DNA of 64,000 nucleotides from positions 6,545,569-6,609,568 of the forward strand of contig SCHM01000002.1 of NCBI GenBank assembly GCA_004123355.1, given 5' to 3'. The translations under genes and the position numbers were made by a program. This DNA is from Amphirosellinia nigrospora. Taxonomy: Eukaryota > Ascomycota > Sordariomycetes > Xylariales > Xylariaceae. A model generated the notes under the pieces. It worked only from the letters and a program-made list of their open reading frames with translations, was not told the DNA's origin and did no database searches. Positions 1 to 10,627 of the stretch are shown piece after piece. Position 1 is the first letter of the stretch; each line of letters begins with the position of its first letter.

Positions 1-3000
1 TTTTCGAACAGCTATTAAAGCTATTAAAATTTTTTATAACGTTATTTAAGCTATAAAAAAAAGTTTTATTATAGTTAATATTTTTACGCTAAATAAACCT
101 ATAAATATAAATTTTAGCTTTATATTTATTTAGTTTATTAATTAATAAATATTTTTTTTAAATATTTATATAAAATTAATAAAATAGCTATAAATAGCTT
201 TTATACGTTCTACGAATTTTAAAATATTATGTTTAAATAAACTATATATTTTTTAAATATTATTTTAAGCTATTTTTTTTTATTTTTTTATAAATATTTT
301 TTTTAAAATAAGTTTATTAAAAGTAAATATTTTTACTATAAACTTTTTTAGCAATTTTTATAAATAATCTATATAAAAACAACTTTTTAAAAATATAAAA
401 GTTTAGTTTATTTAATTTAGCTTTTTATAAGCTATAAATATTATATTAACTTTTTAAGTTTTGAATTTATTTATTTTAGCTTTATATTTTAAATCGTTTA
501 TAAAATTATTTATATATATATTTTACTTTTTTTAGCTTAATATTATATTTAAAATATAAATTATATTAAATAATTTTTTTTATTTTATAGTAAATATAAG
601 CTTTTAATTAAGTTTTTTTGAAGTTTTTTTTTACTACGCTTAATAATAAAGTTAGTTTTATTGTTTGTTTCTGCGGTCGGCTACGTTTTTTTAGTTCGTT
701 TTTACTATTTATAATATTGTTTTCGATAATATTATAATTGTAGTTTTATATTTAAATAAGATTTTTAATTTTTTAAAATACCGCTTAAGTTTACGCTATA
801 TTTTAAAAAATAATAAACGTATAATATTTTAAAATTATAAGCGTTATTTATATTTTTAATATTTTCGTAAAAATTATATGCGGTATATATAATATTTATT
901 ATTTTTAGTAAGCTAGATTATATAGTTAAATATACTTATTTTTTTAGCTTTTAGCTTTTTAGCTAATACGTATATAAATTTATCGATAAATATTATATAG
1001 TATATATTTATTATTTATAAATTATTAAAGTTAAGTTTATTATTTTTTTTTAATTTAAACAGTTAAAATATTTTTAGCTAAGGTTATTTTTTTATTATAA
1101 ATTAATTTATTTTATTAAAAATATATAGTTATTAAAACTTTATATGTTTAAAATATAATTAGTAATTTAGTTTGCAAAAATAAAACTTTAGTTTTACTTT
1201 AAATAAAATCTATCGATTTTTTAACTATATTATTTAATATTAATTTATAATAATAAAATAATAATAGTTATTTTTATTTTATTATAAAATACTTTAAATT
1301 TTTATGCCGAACTTTTTATTACTATTTATACGTAAAACGTAATATTTTTTTTAATAGTTTTTATTAAGTTAAAATATTTAAAATATTAATTTTTTATTTA
1401 TTTATTATAAATATATTTTAATAGTACCTTTATTTCGTTTTTTATTTTATATACTTTAAAAATAATATTTATTATTATTATTTACTATAAATAAAAATAT
1501 TTATATTTTTCGATCGAAACTAGTTTAATTTAGCTAAAGTTTATTTAAGTTATTTTTTTTAAATAATTAGTTTTTTCGATAACTTTTTTTAAAATATATT
1601 TTTTAGCTTTAGCTTAATCGTAAACAAAATAAAAAATATTTAATTTTTTTAAATTTAATATTAATATTTATATATATTTAATTATTTATATTAACTTTTT
1701 AGTACTAAAATAATATAACTAATAATATTAAAAATTAATTTATTTTAAATTTTAAAGGTTATTTTTATTTTTTTCTTTAATAATAATTTAAGCATAATTT
1801 TTTTAACGTTTTAATTTTGTTTGCTATATTTAGCGCGAATTTTTACGGCTTTTTTTAAAATTAATATATTATATAAGGTTCTTTTTCTTTATATATTTAT
1901 AAAAAAAACTATACCGTTAAATATTAAAATTTATAATAGCTATATTGCAGCTATTTTTTATAATATATTTATTTAAATAACCTTTTGCTTTATAATTATT
2001 TTTTTAAAATATATTTAATAAAAACGATAAAATAAATAAAGTATATTTTACGCTTATATTATATTTATCTTTATTAAAGGTTTTAAAGTTTTTATAATAG
2101 TATTGATCTTTTTAACTTATATAGGTTTACTCCTTATATAAACTATATATTTTTTCGTTTTTTAGTTAAATTTACTATTAATTTTTTTTCGAAGTTAGTT
2201 TTATTATATATTTTTATATTCGATCTTATATTAAATAAAATATAACGCTTATATATTAAAATATAATAATTCCTTAGAATATAAATATGCTTAAAAATAC
2301 TACTGTTTTTCTGCATAATAACCTTAATACCTAGTCCGCTACTACTAATAATTTTAATATTTAATATATTTTTTTAACTTAAGTTGTTTAAAATTGCCGT
2401 TAAAAACAAAATATAAAAATAAATATAATTAAAAGCACTACTACTATAGTTTTCTGCTTAATAACTAGCTTAATAATTAGCTTCGAATTATTAATAATAA
2501 TTAGCTTTGAATTATTTTTAAATTTATTATTACTAGAGCTAGTTTTTATTTAATAAAAAAGTCCGTTATTTTTCGATTAATAAACAGGTTTACTACAGTA
2601 AATAGGTCTACAGTTGTTTTTTTTTCCGTAAAAAAATCTATAGTAATTTTCTTTATAAACAAATCCGCCGTTGTTTTTTTTAGCTTAATATAATTATCGA
2701 AGCTAAAGCTATTTCTTAAGTTAAAATTTCTTAAGTTAAAGTTTATTAAATTAAAGTCTTTTAAGTTAAAATTTCTTAAGTTAAGGTTTTTTAAGCTATA
2801 GTAATTTTTAGCTTAAAGTTATCCTATATAACGTAATTTTATTTATAATTAGCAGTATTATAGTTATTTAAAATAAAAAAAGATAAACTAAATATAATAA
2901 AAAAAAAAGTAATATTTTATAATTATAAAGATTTATTAAACTTTATAAAATATTTATATTTATATAGGCAAAATAACTAAAGTTATTTTTAAAGCCTGTA

Positions 3001-4760
3001 AATAGCTTTTAATTTTTAATAAGTTTGCTATAAATATTATAAGTTTTTAATCGTTTAAAGTTTTAATTTTAGTTGTTATTATTTTTATTAGGGCAATCTT
3101 TAGCAATATAACCTTATTAGCTATATTTAAAGCATTTAAGCCCTTTTTTTTATTATAGTTCTTTTTTTTAAAGTTAAATTTAAAGTTTAACTTATAATTT
3201 TTACTTTTACTATTGCCTTTGCTATAACTTTTATTTTTATTAATAACATTATTACTAGACCTTTTTTCCTTATAGTTTTTTAACTTAGGCTTTTTTTTAT
3301 ACGGTTTTTAAAATTATTATTAAATTTAAACTAGATTTTAGATATAACATTTTTTATATTTTATAATTTTAATAGTAGTATTATACTAAGCTATTATTTT
3401 ATTTTTAATTATAGCTATAAATATTATAACTTATTAGTTTATGTTTATTTTTTTTTTAGTTTTTTATACTGCTTTATATTTTTAAAGAATTTAGATATAA
3501 AAAATTAAATTTTTCTTATTATATTTATAATTAATAATATTATCCTATATATTTTTTAGTATATTTAGCTTATTAATTATAAGTTTTATTAAAGATTTTT
3601 AGTATATAAACCTTTTTTAATATTTTTAACTAGGTTTAAAAAGGCTAGTTTTAACGTGCTAGTAATTGTTTATACTAGTATTAGTTTTTATACGAACTAA
3701 TAAAGTTTTTAAAATTATACCTAATAATTTTTATAGCAAAATATAAATTACGTTAATATAAATTAGTTTTAAGCTTTTTTTAAATAGTTTTTTTTATTAA
3801 GTTTTAGCTTAAATCTGCGCTATTTTAGCTTAATTTTATTTATAAATAAAGGCTTTTTTAAGTTTTTTATAATAAGTAATATATAGGTATTATTAAATTC
3901 TTTTAAATTTAACGATGATAATAATAATAATAATAAATTTAGGTTTAAATCTAGAATAAAAATAACTTTTTTTTTTTTTTTACTTTAAACTCTTTTTTAG
4001 TAGAATTACGCTTCGGTTTTTTCTTATTAAAATCGATCGATCTAAACTTTTTAAAAAATTTATTTATTTTTGTTACTTTATTCGAAAGGCTTAATGCCTT
4101 TTAATTATTATAATATTCTTTATTTTTAAACATTTTAAATATAGCTTTATTAGCTAAATTAACTTAATTAACTAAATTAACTGGGTTAATTAGAACTAAC
4201 CTTTTATTTAATTTATTTAACTTTTTTAGGTTATTTATAATTTCGTTAAACTTATTTTTTATAAGCTTTATTTATATTTATAATAATAGATTATTTTTCG
4301 ATTTTTTTTTAAAGTTTCCGGTAACTTTATTATATATTTTTTTTTTTAGTATAGTTTGCTTTTGTATATCTTAAAGTTATATATTATTACTTTTAATTAT
4401 TACTAGGTATTAATTTATTTTTTAATTATTTTATTAAATAAATTAATATTTTATTATTTTAATTTTTAAATTTGCGATAATTTCTCTCAACTCTTTTTTA
4501 GTTAGTATTTACTAATTTAAATAACTAAATTAATAACTAGAAATAGCTAAAATACGCTAATTAAGCTTTTTAAAAGTTGATTAATCGTAAAAATGCGCTA
4601 GCTACTATATAAAAATAATATTAATACTAAGGAATAATATTAAGTTAATTAGCTTAATTAATATATTCGTGCTATTATATATTTTAGTTTTTAATTATAA
4701 ACTAAATAAGTTATTTTTTATTAAATACTAAAAAATACTTAAGTAGCTATAGCAGCTTAA
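1..4760. other. AT-rich, RIP-degraded heterochromatic block
   Basis: Almost entirely A/T with TA-rich tracts and no open frame of any length, changing to ordinary composition at about 4.75 kb. This is the usual look of RIP-mutated repeats in Pezizomycotina. A retrotransposon fossil is readable inside it. No intact gene, RNA gene or telomeric repeat is visible. Confidence 0.9.
929..3137 (-). mobile_element. Fossil Ty1/copia-type LTR retrotransposon
   Basis: On the minus strand, 3137-3090 reads K-C-F-K-Y-S-stop-stop-G-Y-I-A-K-D-C-P. This is a gag CCHC zinc knuckle in which Cys-to-Tyr, Gly-to-Ser, Gln-to-stop and His-to-Tyr are all explained by RIP transitions. Further 3', about 990-930 reads a degenerate integrase start with F-I-D-K-F at 990-976, resembling the FIDDF/FIDKF block of copia integrases. 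The gag-then-integrase order is correct for a minus-strand element whose reverse transcriptase would lie near or beyond the left edge. No LTR boundary could be drawn, so the ends are approximate. The zinc knuckle is convincing; the copia assignment rests on the integrase motif and is less certain. Confidence 0.55.
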
Positions 4761-4774
4761 CACTCTTTTTATCC

Positions 4775-4800
4775 CGCGTAGAAAGGGCTTTTTCTACGCG
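4775..4800. repeat. Short inverted repeat (hairpin)
   Basis: A 10-bp arm CGCGTAGAAA is repeated inverted as TTTCTACGCG after a 6-nt spacer, just where the AT-rich block ends. A second small hairpin (AGGGGC/GCCCCT) lies at 4959-4973. Similar GGGGC-hairpins recur near 41.47 and 41.55 kb. They are probably repeat remnants; no function is evident. Confidence 0.5.
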
Positions 4801-4987
4801 TGCTGCGTAATATCCAGCGCATACACAAAGCCACGTACTACTATGCCACACAGCCACCCAGGCACTAGTGATTACGTAATCCATTACTAGGCCAATTAGG
4901 TACTAGACATATATGCTAATAATAGTAAATATTTATTTATATAAATACTTATTTTACTAGGGGCTTCGCCCCTAATAAGTAGATATA

Positions 4988-5500
4988 ATGCCCGTTAATA
5001 ACTATGTTTACTATTATAATACGTAAGCTATATAGTTAATTTAAGTACGAATATGTTCTAGTTAATGCTTCGATTTAAAGTTTAACTAATTAAAGGCTTA
5101 TAGAATCGATTTAGAGTTTTAAGGGTTACTGCTTAACTTCTTAAGCTTCGCCTTCCCTTTTATACTTAATTTATGTCACAAGGGCTCTGTTTGAGGGCTT
5201 GGGAATAGCTTCGTTCCTTCAGATCTAATAATTGGCTATGGCGTCAAAGGACCTCTTACTCTCTAGATTTCACTAGCAGAGGACTCGGGACCTGACTAGC
5301 CTATATATACACAGATTTCGGGCTACCCCAACGGACCTCCTTTGGCCTGTGTAGCCAATATAACCAAAAGGGAACAAATAAACGAGTTGCAGCCGAGGGC
5401 TGAAAATCCGTGTGACAATTTACGTTGTAAATACCTTTTCGAGGGAAAGCAAAGCTTTCTAATAAGTAGGTATGTAATCGTTGAGCAAGTAGCGGCCCAA
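4988..5500. repeat. Repeat R, left copy (RIP-mutated, split by a solo LTR)
   Basis: The segment 4988-5173 continued at 5418-5500 aligns in the same orientation with 38935-39185. Differences are overwhelmingly C-to-T and G-to-A in this copy, for example GTGCGAATACG on the right against GTACGAATATG here. The solo LTR at 5174-5417 interrupts it with its target duplication. R contains no open frame that I recognise. Confidence 0.7.
5174..5417 (-). mobile_element. Solo LTR A (family 1), 5-bp target duplication
   Basis: The 244-bp element reads, on the minus strand, from TGTCACACGGA to CCCTTGTGACA. It is flanked by perfect 5-bp direct repeats ATTTA at 5169-5173 and 5418-5422, the hallmark of LTR retrotransposon integration. 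It is closely related over its whole length to the LTR at 51738-51983, but this copy is less C-to-T mutated. It therefore probably inserted after the surrounding repeat R had been mutated. Confidence 0.88.
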
Positions 5501-6083
5501 CACACTTTGGCCTTTAAGTGGCTCTTGCGATCTAGTGTTTAAGTTAAAACCTCGTGTTGTTCTTTGCTTTATGCTTCCTAACCCTTTCACAAGATGTTTG
5601 TTTACATTTTGTATTCTGTAAGGTCTTTCACACTTGCCTATTAGTGGTTAGTCTTAGTAGCTTTCGAAATGCATTGATGTTTGATCTACCACATGTGTAA
5701 GTATGCTTTAGATTAATGCGAAATCACGAATTAGGTACTGTAACAATAGAGTATATCAAGTAGTTTAGCTCCAAAATAAAATAAAGTCACCGATAAGTCA
5801 CTAGTAAGCAGAAATATAAAGGTAAAAGCTTAATATCATTAATTCCTAAACCTTTTCCCCATTACCTAAGGAGGCCATAGGTCTTTATATATCCAATCTC
5901 TATACTTCGGGTACCAGCTAGTCATCTGTGACCCTGTCACCTGACACATAGTTGCGGGCAAGAGGGCACCTTTGCATAACCCTACGTTGCTAAGAATCTT
6001 CGCAACCTATGCAAGTGACGGCGCCGGCGATACATCATAATCAAACTGCCAACTACCTTGCTGCGATCCGTCTCTTTGATAAC
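5501..6083. other. Intergenic, no gene seen
   Basis: No supported coding segment. A short stretch at about 5950-5972 resembles 40379-40401 inside gene Q, so this may be the remnant of more of the Q copy. Confidence 0.5.
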
Positions 6084-6411
6084 CTAGATGACGGGAGCGC
6101 AATGCTTATGACACTCCCTTATCTCCCCCGCGAACCCTCCGTCAGAGAACTCCCCTAGCAATGCTTCAAGGGCTTCTATATTGAGTTGCGGTAGGTTATT
6201 ATGCTTGCCGCTAGGAGACCGCCTGGTATCCTTCGTTAACTCCTTTATTAAGTCTTCAGATGCAGCAGTCGAGGACTTCTTCACTGGCTTGTCTGTGAGA
6301 GGGAGAGCAGACAGTGTGAACTATTATCCGTTATATTCAAAAACCTGGCCATCGGATAGTTGCTGGCAGTTGCGGGCTGATGAGGCTGCACCCTCAACTG
6401 ACACGTGATTG
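6084..6411 (-). pseudogene. RIP-damaged fragment of gene Q
   Basis: This matches the 3' half of the gene at 39461-40511 at roughly 93 percent identity by eye. It covers the segment that encodes CQQLSDGQVFEYNG and QLNIEALEALLG in the intact copy. Nearly all differences are C-to-T or G-to-A in this copy, and the reading frame upstream of 6285 is broken by stops. The 5' half of the gene is missing and the 3' tail is replaced by unrelated sequence. Together with repeat R it forms one arm of a direct duplication spanning the accessory block. Confidence 0.7.
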
Positions 6412-6724
6412 GGGTGAGTGTTCGTCAGATCGGGTTGTGATATTATGTGTGGAGATTTTACAATATATCGTCATAAGGATATATCGGGGAGGTAAAAGAT
6501 TGTCACGGGTCCAACCAGCACCTGTAGCGTAGGGGGAATACTAATGTGATAGCGATTACTGACATCTGGCCAGGACATACCATGTACGTTATGTTTTGGT
6601 CGCCAATCAAGACTTCTTGTTAAGAGTCAAGCCTGCCTAGCACTCCTTGCTCAAAAATGTCAGAGTTATAATATACCACAAACGTCGAACAACACTAGGG
6701 AGTGGTTCAGGTGAGGTCACTTTG
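6412..6724. other. Intergenic, nothing recognised
   Basis: Short open frames only, without splice or codon support. Confidence 0.4.
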
Positions 6725-7760
6725 TTAGCCGAGGCACGAATGGCTGGCCGTTACGCTCTGCAGCCACTTCCCGTGAGATCCTCTGTACTGGTGGTTAGGT
6801 TGTGCATATCGGCTTATCTGGTCCCGTGGATCTTGCGACTTACCCGTAGGACGCCCTTGGTCCGCTCAAAGTGAGTCGACTGCCTTCTAACTATCACCAC
6901 ATCGTCTTCCTCAATCGGAGGAAATGCTTTAAAGCTCATTTTTCTGCTGGTGAATTTCAAAAGGTCGCTCATAACACTAAAAAGGGTGTGGCCGTAGGGG
7001 AGACGGAATGCCTTGGCCGTTTCCTCGGTGAAGCCGAGGATTTTCAAGACGTAGGCTAATTTAATCGTTACTTTAGTAGACCTCTCGTTGAAGCGGACTC
7101 CAGCCTTCTGAGCGTCCTTTATGAGGTCTTTTCTTTCGGCTTTGGTATTTAAGACGATACAAGCGGCGTCGATTTCATCTTCTGACGGCGACTAGGCACG
7201 CAGGTGTTAGTATACGTGCTAAGGTGAGCCCATGCTAAACTTACAAATACGAATCCGTCGCCGACATGGTCACCAGAGACCTCTGGGTCCTGGTGATCTC
7301 CGTCATCGACTTTGCCACCAGAGGCCTCTGGCTCTTCGTAATCCCCGTCATTGACTTTGTCGCCAGAGGCCTCTGGCTCCTCGTAATCCCCGTCACTGAC
7401 TTTGTCACCAGAGGTCTCCGCCTCTTCGTAATCCCCGTCACTGGCTTTGTCACTAGAGGTCTCCGCCTCTTCGTAATCCCCGTCACTGACTTCGTCACCA
7501 GGGATTTCGGTATCTGGCTCTTGATTGTCTGCGTCACTGAACTTAGAAATAATACCGATAACGACTCCGGTATCATCTATCACGTTTCCGTTTTCATCGA
7601 CGTCAAACGTCAGCCCGTGCATGGGCCGTTCGAGGCCCGTGACTGGGGTGAATGTTGCGTATGGCGCGCCGTTCCTGATGGCTACCGTAAACTCGGCACA
7701 GACGACTTGGTGATCAGGGCCCTGGTCCATGGCTTCTGGGGCAATGTGTAGATCAGACAT
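6725..7760 (-). CDS. Orphan protein with acidic tandem repeats, 3 exons
   Basis: Unrecognised family. Exons are 7245-7760, 6844-7191 and 6725-6787 (516, 348 and 63 nt, each divisible by three; 308 aa). Intron 1 has donor GTAAGT, branch ACTAAC and acceptor CCTAG. Intron 2 has GTAAGT, CTAAC and CCAG. Residues about 1-85 form a Val/Thr/Gly-rich start. Residues about 88-165 are five or six near-identical acidic repeats of about 16 aa with the core DKVSDGDYEE. The C-terminal part after exon 1 is helical and contains VLKILGFTEETAKAF and LPYGHTLFSVMSDLL. The spliced protein is continuous with no frameshift, so it is one of the best-supported orphan genes here. A nuclear or scaffold role is guesswork. 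Confidence 0.65.
7265..7500. repeat. 48-bp coding minisatellite
   Basis: About five tandem units of 48 bp encode the acidic repeats of the gene at 6725-7760. Units differ by a few bases and keep the frame. The opposite strand also lacks stops here, giving a mirror-image open frame that should not be annotated. Confidence 0.85.
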
Positions 7761-8005
7761 TGCTGTATATAATTAGATGGCGTCTGTTTATAAAGGTGGG
7801 AGGCCTTGGCGCGACAACAAATGTCTATTGCTTACCTCGAGCACAAGTTTCTTGATAAAAGGTGGGTTGGGTAAGGGTATGGTGAGGATATTTGGGGCGA
7901 TGCGTAGATAAAGAGACTGTCGGATATAATGACGGCGTTTGTTTACGAAAGTGGGAAAGGTCCATTGCCTACCCCAAGCACAAGTTTCTTGATAAGAAGT
8001 CAGTT
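7720..8005. repeat. Diverged tandem duplication of a gene 5' end and promoter
   Basis: The interval of about 7728-7862 (start codon region and upstream sequence of the acidic-repeat gene) recurs in the same orientation at about 7890-8003. Shared blocks include GGGGC(A/G)ATG(T/C)GTAGAT and AGCACAAGTTTCTTGATAA. The second copy lacks a usable start codon. A separate pair of about 45-bp direct repeats lies at about 8117-8166 and 8206-8256. Confidence 0.65.
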
Positions 8006-8820
8006 GGCGGAAGTGGTTGAGGACTTTTTACATTCTAGCCGGAGTTGTAGACGCGAGGTAGGTACTTAAGCAAGTATAAGTTGCCCTGACCTCTGCTGCC
8101 TGGTGAACCACCATGACCTGCTAAAGGTATGTGTCCCGGGCAACGCTACGCCTATCCCGGGCGAAGCTGTAGCTTGAAACTTACCGCCCGGCAACCTGAT
8201 ATAACTTGCTAAAGGTACGTGTCCTAAGCAACGCCACGCCGACTCTCGGGGCAAGGTCGGCGCGAGATTTTTGGCCTGGGGCTTTGGGACGACCAGGCCC
8301 GTGCCCCAGATACCGATACAAGCGGTCACTGTGTTTGGATGTCTCCGTTTTGATCTTGATATCCTGGGAATTGCTGCTTTGCGCACGTGGATTCGACAAG
8401 GTCGAGCCCGTTCCTACTTTCTCTCCGAGACGCCTGTTGCTCCTGGCTTCCTGCTCCCAAGAAGCGAACGGCTTGGAGGGATTGGCAAGGCTGAATGAAT
8501 AGGACACGGGAATGAAGGTGGCTAGGTGCAAGTTGTCACGGCGTTTTCATACACGCGAGATTAAATCGAGAAGAGGACAGTGATGAGATGGACTAACTAG
8601 GTAGTCAATCAACTACCCTAGCTCGATAACTATTTCTACATTACCATCCGCCCATTCGTGTCGGACCGCTGCCTAAGTAGATAGACGGGACGTCAGACGC
8701 CCAGATATCATGATGCGTTTCGGTTCGCGACGGGTATTCGTCCACGCCGCCGTCTTTGCCAGCCCTCACACGCATTGTTCTCGGAAGTCCTAGCTTTGGT
8801 TTCGTTCTCGCCGGACCGTC
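8006..8820. other. GC-rich intergenic, no supported gene
   Basis: Several overlapping open frames exist on both strands at 8066-8531, but none has splice sites, a consistent frame or a known motif. The small direct repeats noted above account for part of it. Confidence 0.4.
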
Positions 8821-9832
8821 TCATCTCAGGTCCCACGCCAGGACATGGTTCCAGTTGAAGTCGTCCGATGCCGCCTCGCGGAGTCTTCTCATCGTGGGAC
8901 CGTCTCGCCGCCCTCCGTCCGAGTTGTCCGTCCAGTAGCGCGTCCAGAGCAGAGCCGTGCGGCGGACCTCGGCGAGGCGATCCAGCTGGTCAACGTCGGC
9001 GTGTACCTTGACGAGGTGAGACCAGAAGGGGGTCGGGGCACGGAAAGCCTTTGTTCGTTTGCAGAAGGGCAGATGTTGTCCGGCCGGCCAAGCTGTCTCG
9101 GCGGCGTTTCCCGCTGGAGCTCGTCGTCGTCGAATCGAGCGATGGCACCTCGCGTCTCTGACTCGCGGCCGGCTTGGAGGGGGTGGCCTCCCATATAAAA
9201 GTATTGAACCTGTGTCTCCGGGGTCGACGGGGAAGTGTGGGCGGCTCCGGGAGGCCTCGAGCGCGACGCAGGACGGAAAACTGGATCAGGTAGGACTCGT
9301 AAGTGGTCCGACTCGCGAGCTAGGACGAGGGCGAGTCAGCATCCGACGGCGAGGCGTCCGTGGGTGTGCGGGACACCGTGCCACCGAGTACGGGTGAGGC
9401 TGGGGTCTGGACTTACCCGGAGCAGGCACCCTGGCTCGTGTACCGTACAACGTTCTGGGATCTCCATGCTATCGGCCCGCAAGAAGATTGCTCGCAGGTG
9501 GCACTGTTTGCGGTCCTGGTTCAGCTCCGCCGCCTCGTACACAATATGCGAGGGTACCACGCAGTTTGCGTGATGGCAGAGGTGGGACGCCTGCATGCGC
9601 TTGAAAGGCCCGGCGCCGGTAAAATTATCCAGCTCGACGCCGCTGCGTGGAGATTTCGAGAACCAAGCAATCGCTCGGCAGATCCTTGTTGCGTGATCCT
9701 TGAAACGGTATAACTTGCGATCGCGTTCACGGTTAGACCTCGGGTCCTAGAGCTTACAGGGACCGGGGTGGGAGTGATTACCTGGGTGGGAGCATCCTTC
9801 AGCGGGCAGCTCTGGTAGTCGAATCGGGACAT
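8821..9832 (-). CDS. Protein with zinc-loop His-Me/HNH endonuclease-like motif
   Basis: Exons are 9782-9832 (51 nt), 9417-9746 (330 nt) and 8821-9319 (499 nt, a multiple of three after two missing bases, probably in the C-run near 9027-9031). This gives about 293 aa. Introns carry GTAATC...CTCTAG (35 bp) and GTAAGT...TGCTGAC...CCTAG (97 bp). Exon 2 holds ASHLCHHANCVVPSHIVYE followed by ELNQDRKQC. That is the Cys/His pattern of the zinc-binding loop of homing-endonuclease-type His-Me finger proteins, found in many fungal genomes as stand-alone genes. After intron 2 comes YESYLIQFSVLRRARGLPEP, then a basic linker with GKRRR and a conserved-looking C-terminus ending LAWDLR. I infer nucleic-acid binding. 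Nuclease activity is not shown, since only the zinc-binding part is clear. Confidence 0.62.
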
Positions 9833-9979
9833 GACCTTCGGGGAAACATTAGAGCCGTCCCGGGATCGGAAGTAGGGTGGGCCTTACCGTGACGGGATCG
9901 AGGGTAGCCCAGTCTGACGTGAGCAGCAAGCAGTTGTTCTCGTAGGTCTTTTTTATTCCCCACGCGCCAAGAACGGTAG

Positions 9980-10627
9980 TTATATATTCATCAAGGCGTC
10001 GGCCGCAGCCGTCGACAACCAATCGAGAGCCATCACTTGCTCGTGGCGTTTACGCCCACGTCGAACCTCGTAAGTTGGCAGAGGCGGGCGCCCGAACTCG
10101 TCTCCCACCCACGGCCGCTGCCGAGAGAGTACCTCGGCCTCTTCGTCATGATCATCTGTGTCGTCAATGGCGATGACGGACGGCCCATCCTCCCCAGCTG
10201 GAGACGCGGCTTCCCGTCTCACGAACGACGCCACGGCCATATCTGCGTGTACCATGATCTCGTCGCCGTCGTTATCGTGCTCGACCGTATTTAACTCTTC
10301 CATGATATTGTCGTCGTAGTCGTCGTCGTCGTCGTCGTCGTCATCGTCATCGTCATCGTCGTCGTCCGTGATCTCGATGTCGTCTTGCTCTACCAGCCGG
10401 TAGGCCGACCCCTCCCCGCCGAGCCGTTTAGGAATCATGTAGACGAATCGGATTTGAGACCTCGTCGAGCCACGGCCAGAATGTTTGTTTGTCATATGCC
10501 TTCGTAAGCTCCACGCCCTCACAAATGTTTTTTTACAGGGCCTCCCGCAAAATTTGATGGCCGTGCAAACATGAAGCTTCCTTTTCTGTCGCCGCGACGA
10601 GCCCGCGGCTCCATCTTTAGACTGCAT
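9980..10627 (-). CDS. C2H2 zinc-finger protein with poly-aspartate tract
   Basis: A single open frame of 215 aa with an ATG start. Residues about 27-50 contain C-GRP-C, 12 residues, H-MTNK-H, which fits the C-x3-C-x12-H-x4-H consensus of one C2H2 finger. The finger is preceded by a basic SRRQKRK stretch that could act as a nuclear localisation signal. Residues about 88-105 are an almost uninterrupted aspartate run encoded by GAC/GAT codons (GTC repeats on the plus strand at about 10308-10370), followed by further acidic segments. A DNA-binding or chromatin role is inferred from the single finger. The gene lies 150 bp upstream of the zinc-loop gene on the same strand. Confidence 0.6.
   Translation of the reverse strand: MQSKDGAAGSSRRQKRKLHVCTAIKFCGRPCKKTFVRAWSLRRHMTNKHSGRGSTRSQIRFVYMIPKRLGGEGSAYRLVEQDDIEITDDDDDDDDDDDDDDDDYDDNIMEELNTVEHDNDGDEIMVHADMAVASFVRREAASPAGEDGPSVIAIDDTDDHDEEAEVLSRQRPWVGDEFGRPPLPTYEVRRGRKRHEQVMALDWLSTAAADALMNI

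Noticed and set aside
3900-3945. Possible ATA/AATAATAAT microsatellite of biological interest
   Set aside because: Simple AT-rich drift within the RIP-degraded block.
5323-5542. Two short frames on opposite strands
   Set aside because: Both lie in solo LTR A and repeat R.
7266-7751. Plus-strand open frame across the acidic repeats
   Set aside because: It is the mirror of the 48-bp coding repeat; the minus-strand gene has introns and a sensible protein.
8066-8531. Several overlapping frames on both strands
   Set aside because: No splice sites, motifs or consistent frame; GC-rich sequence naturally lacks stops.
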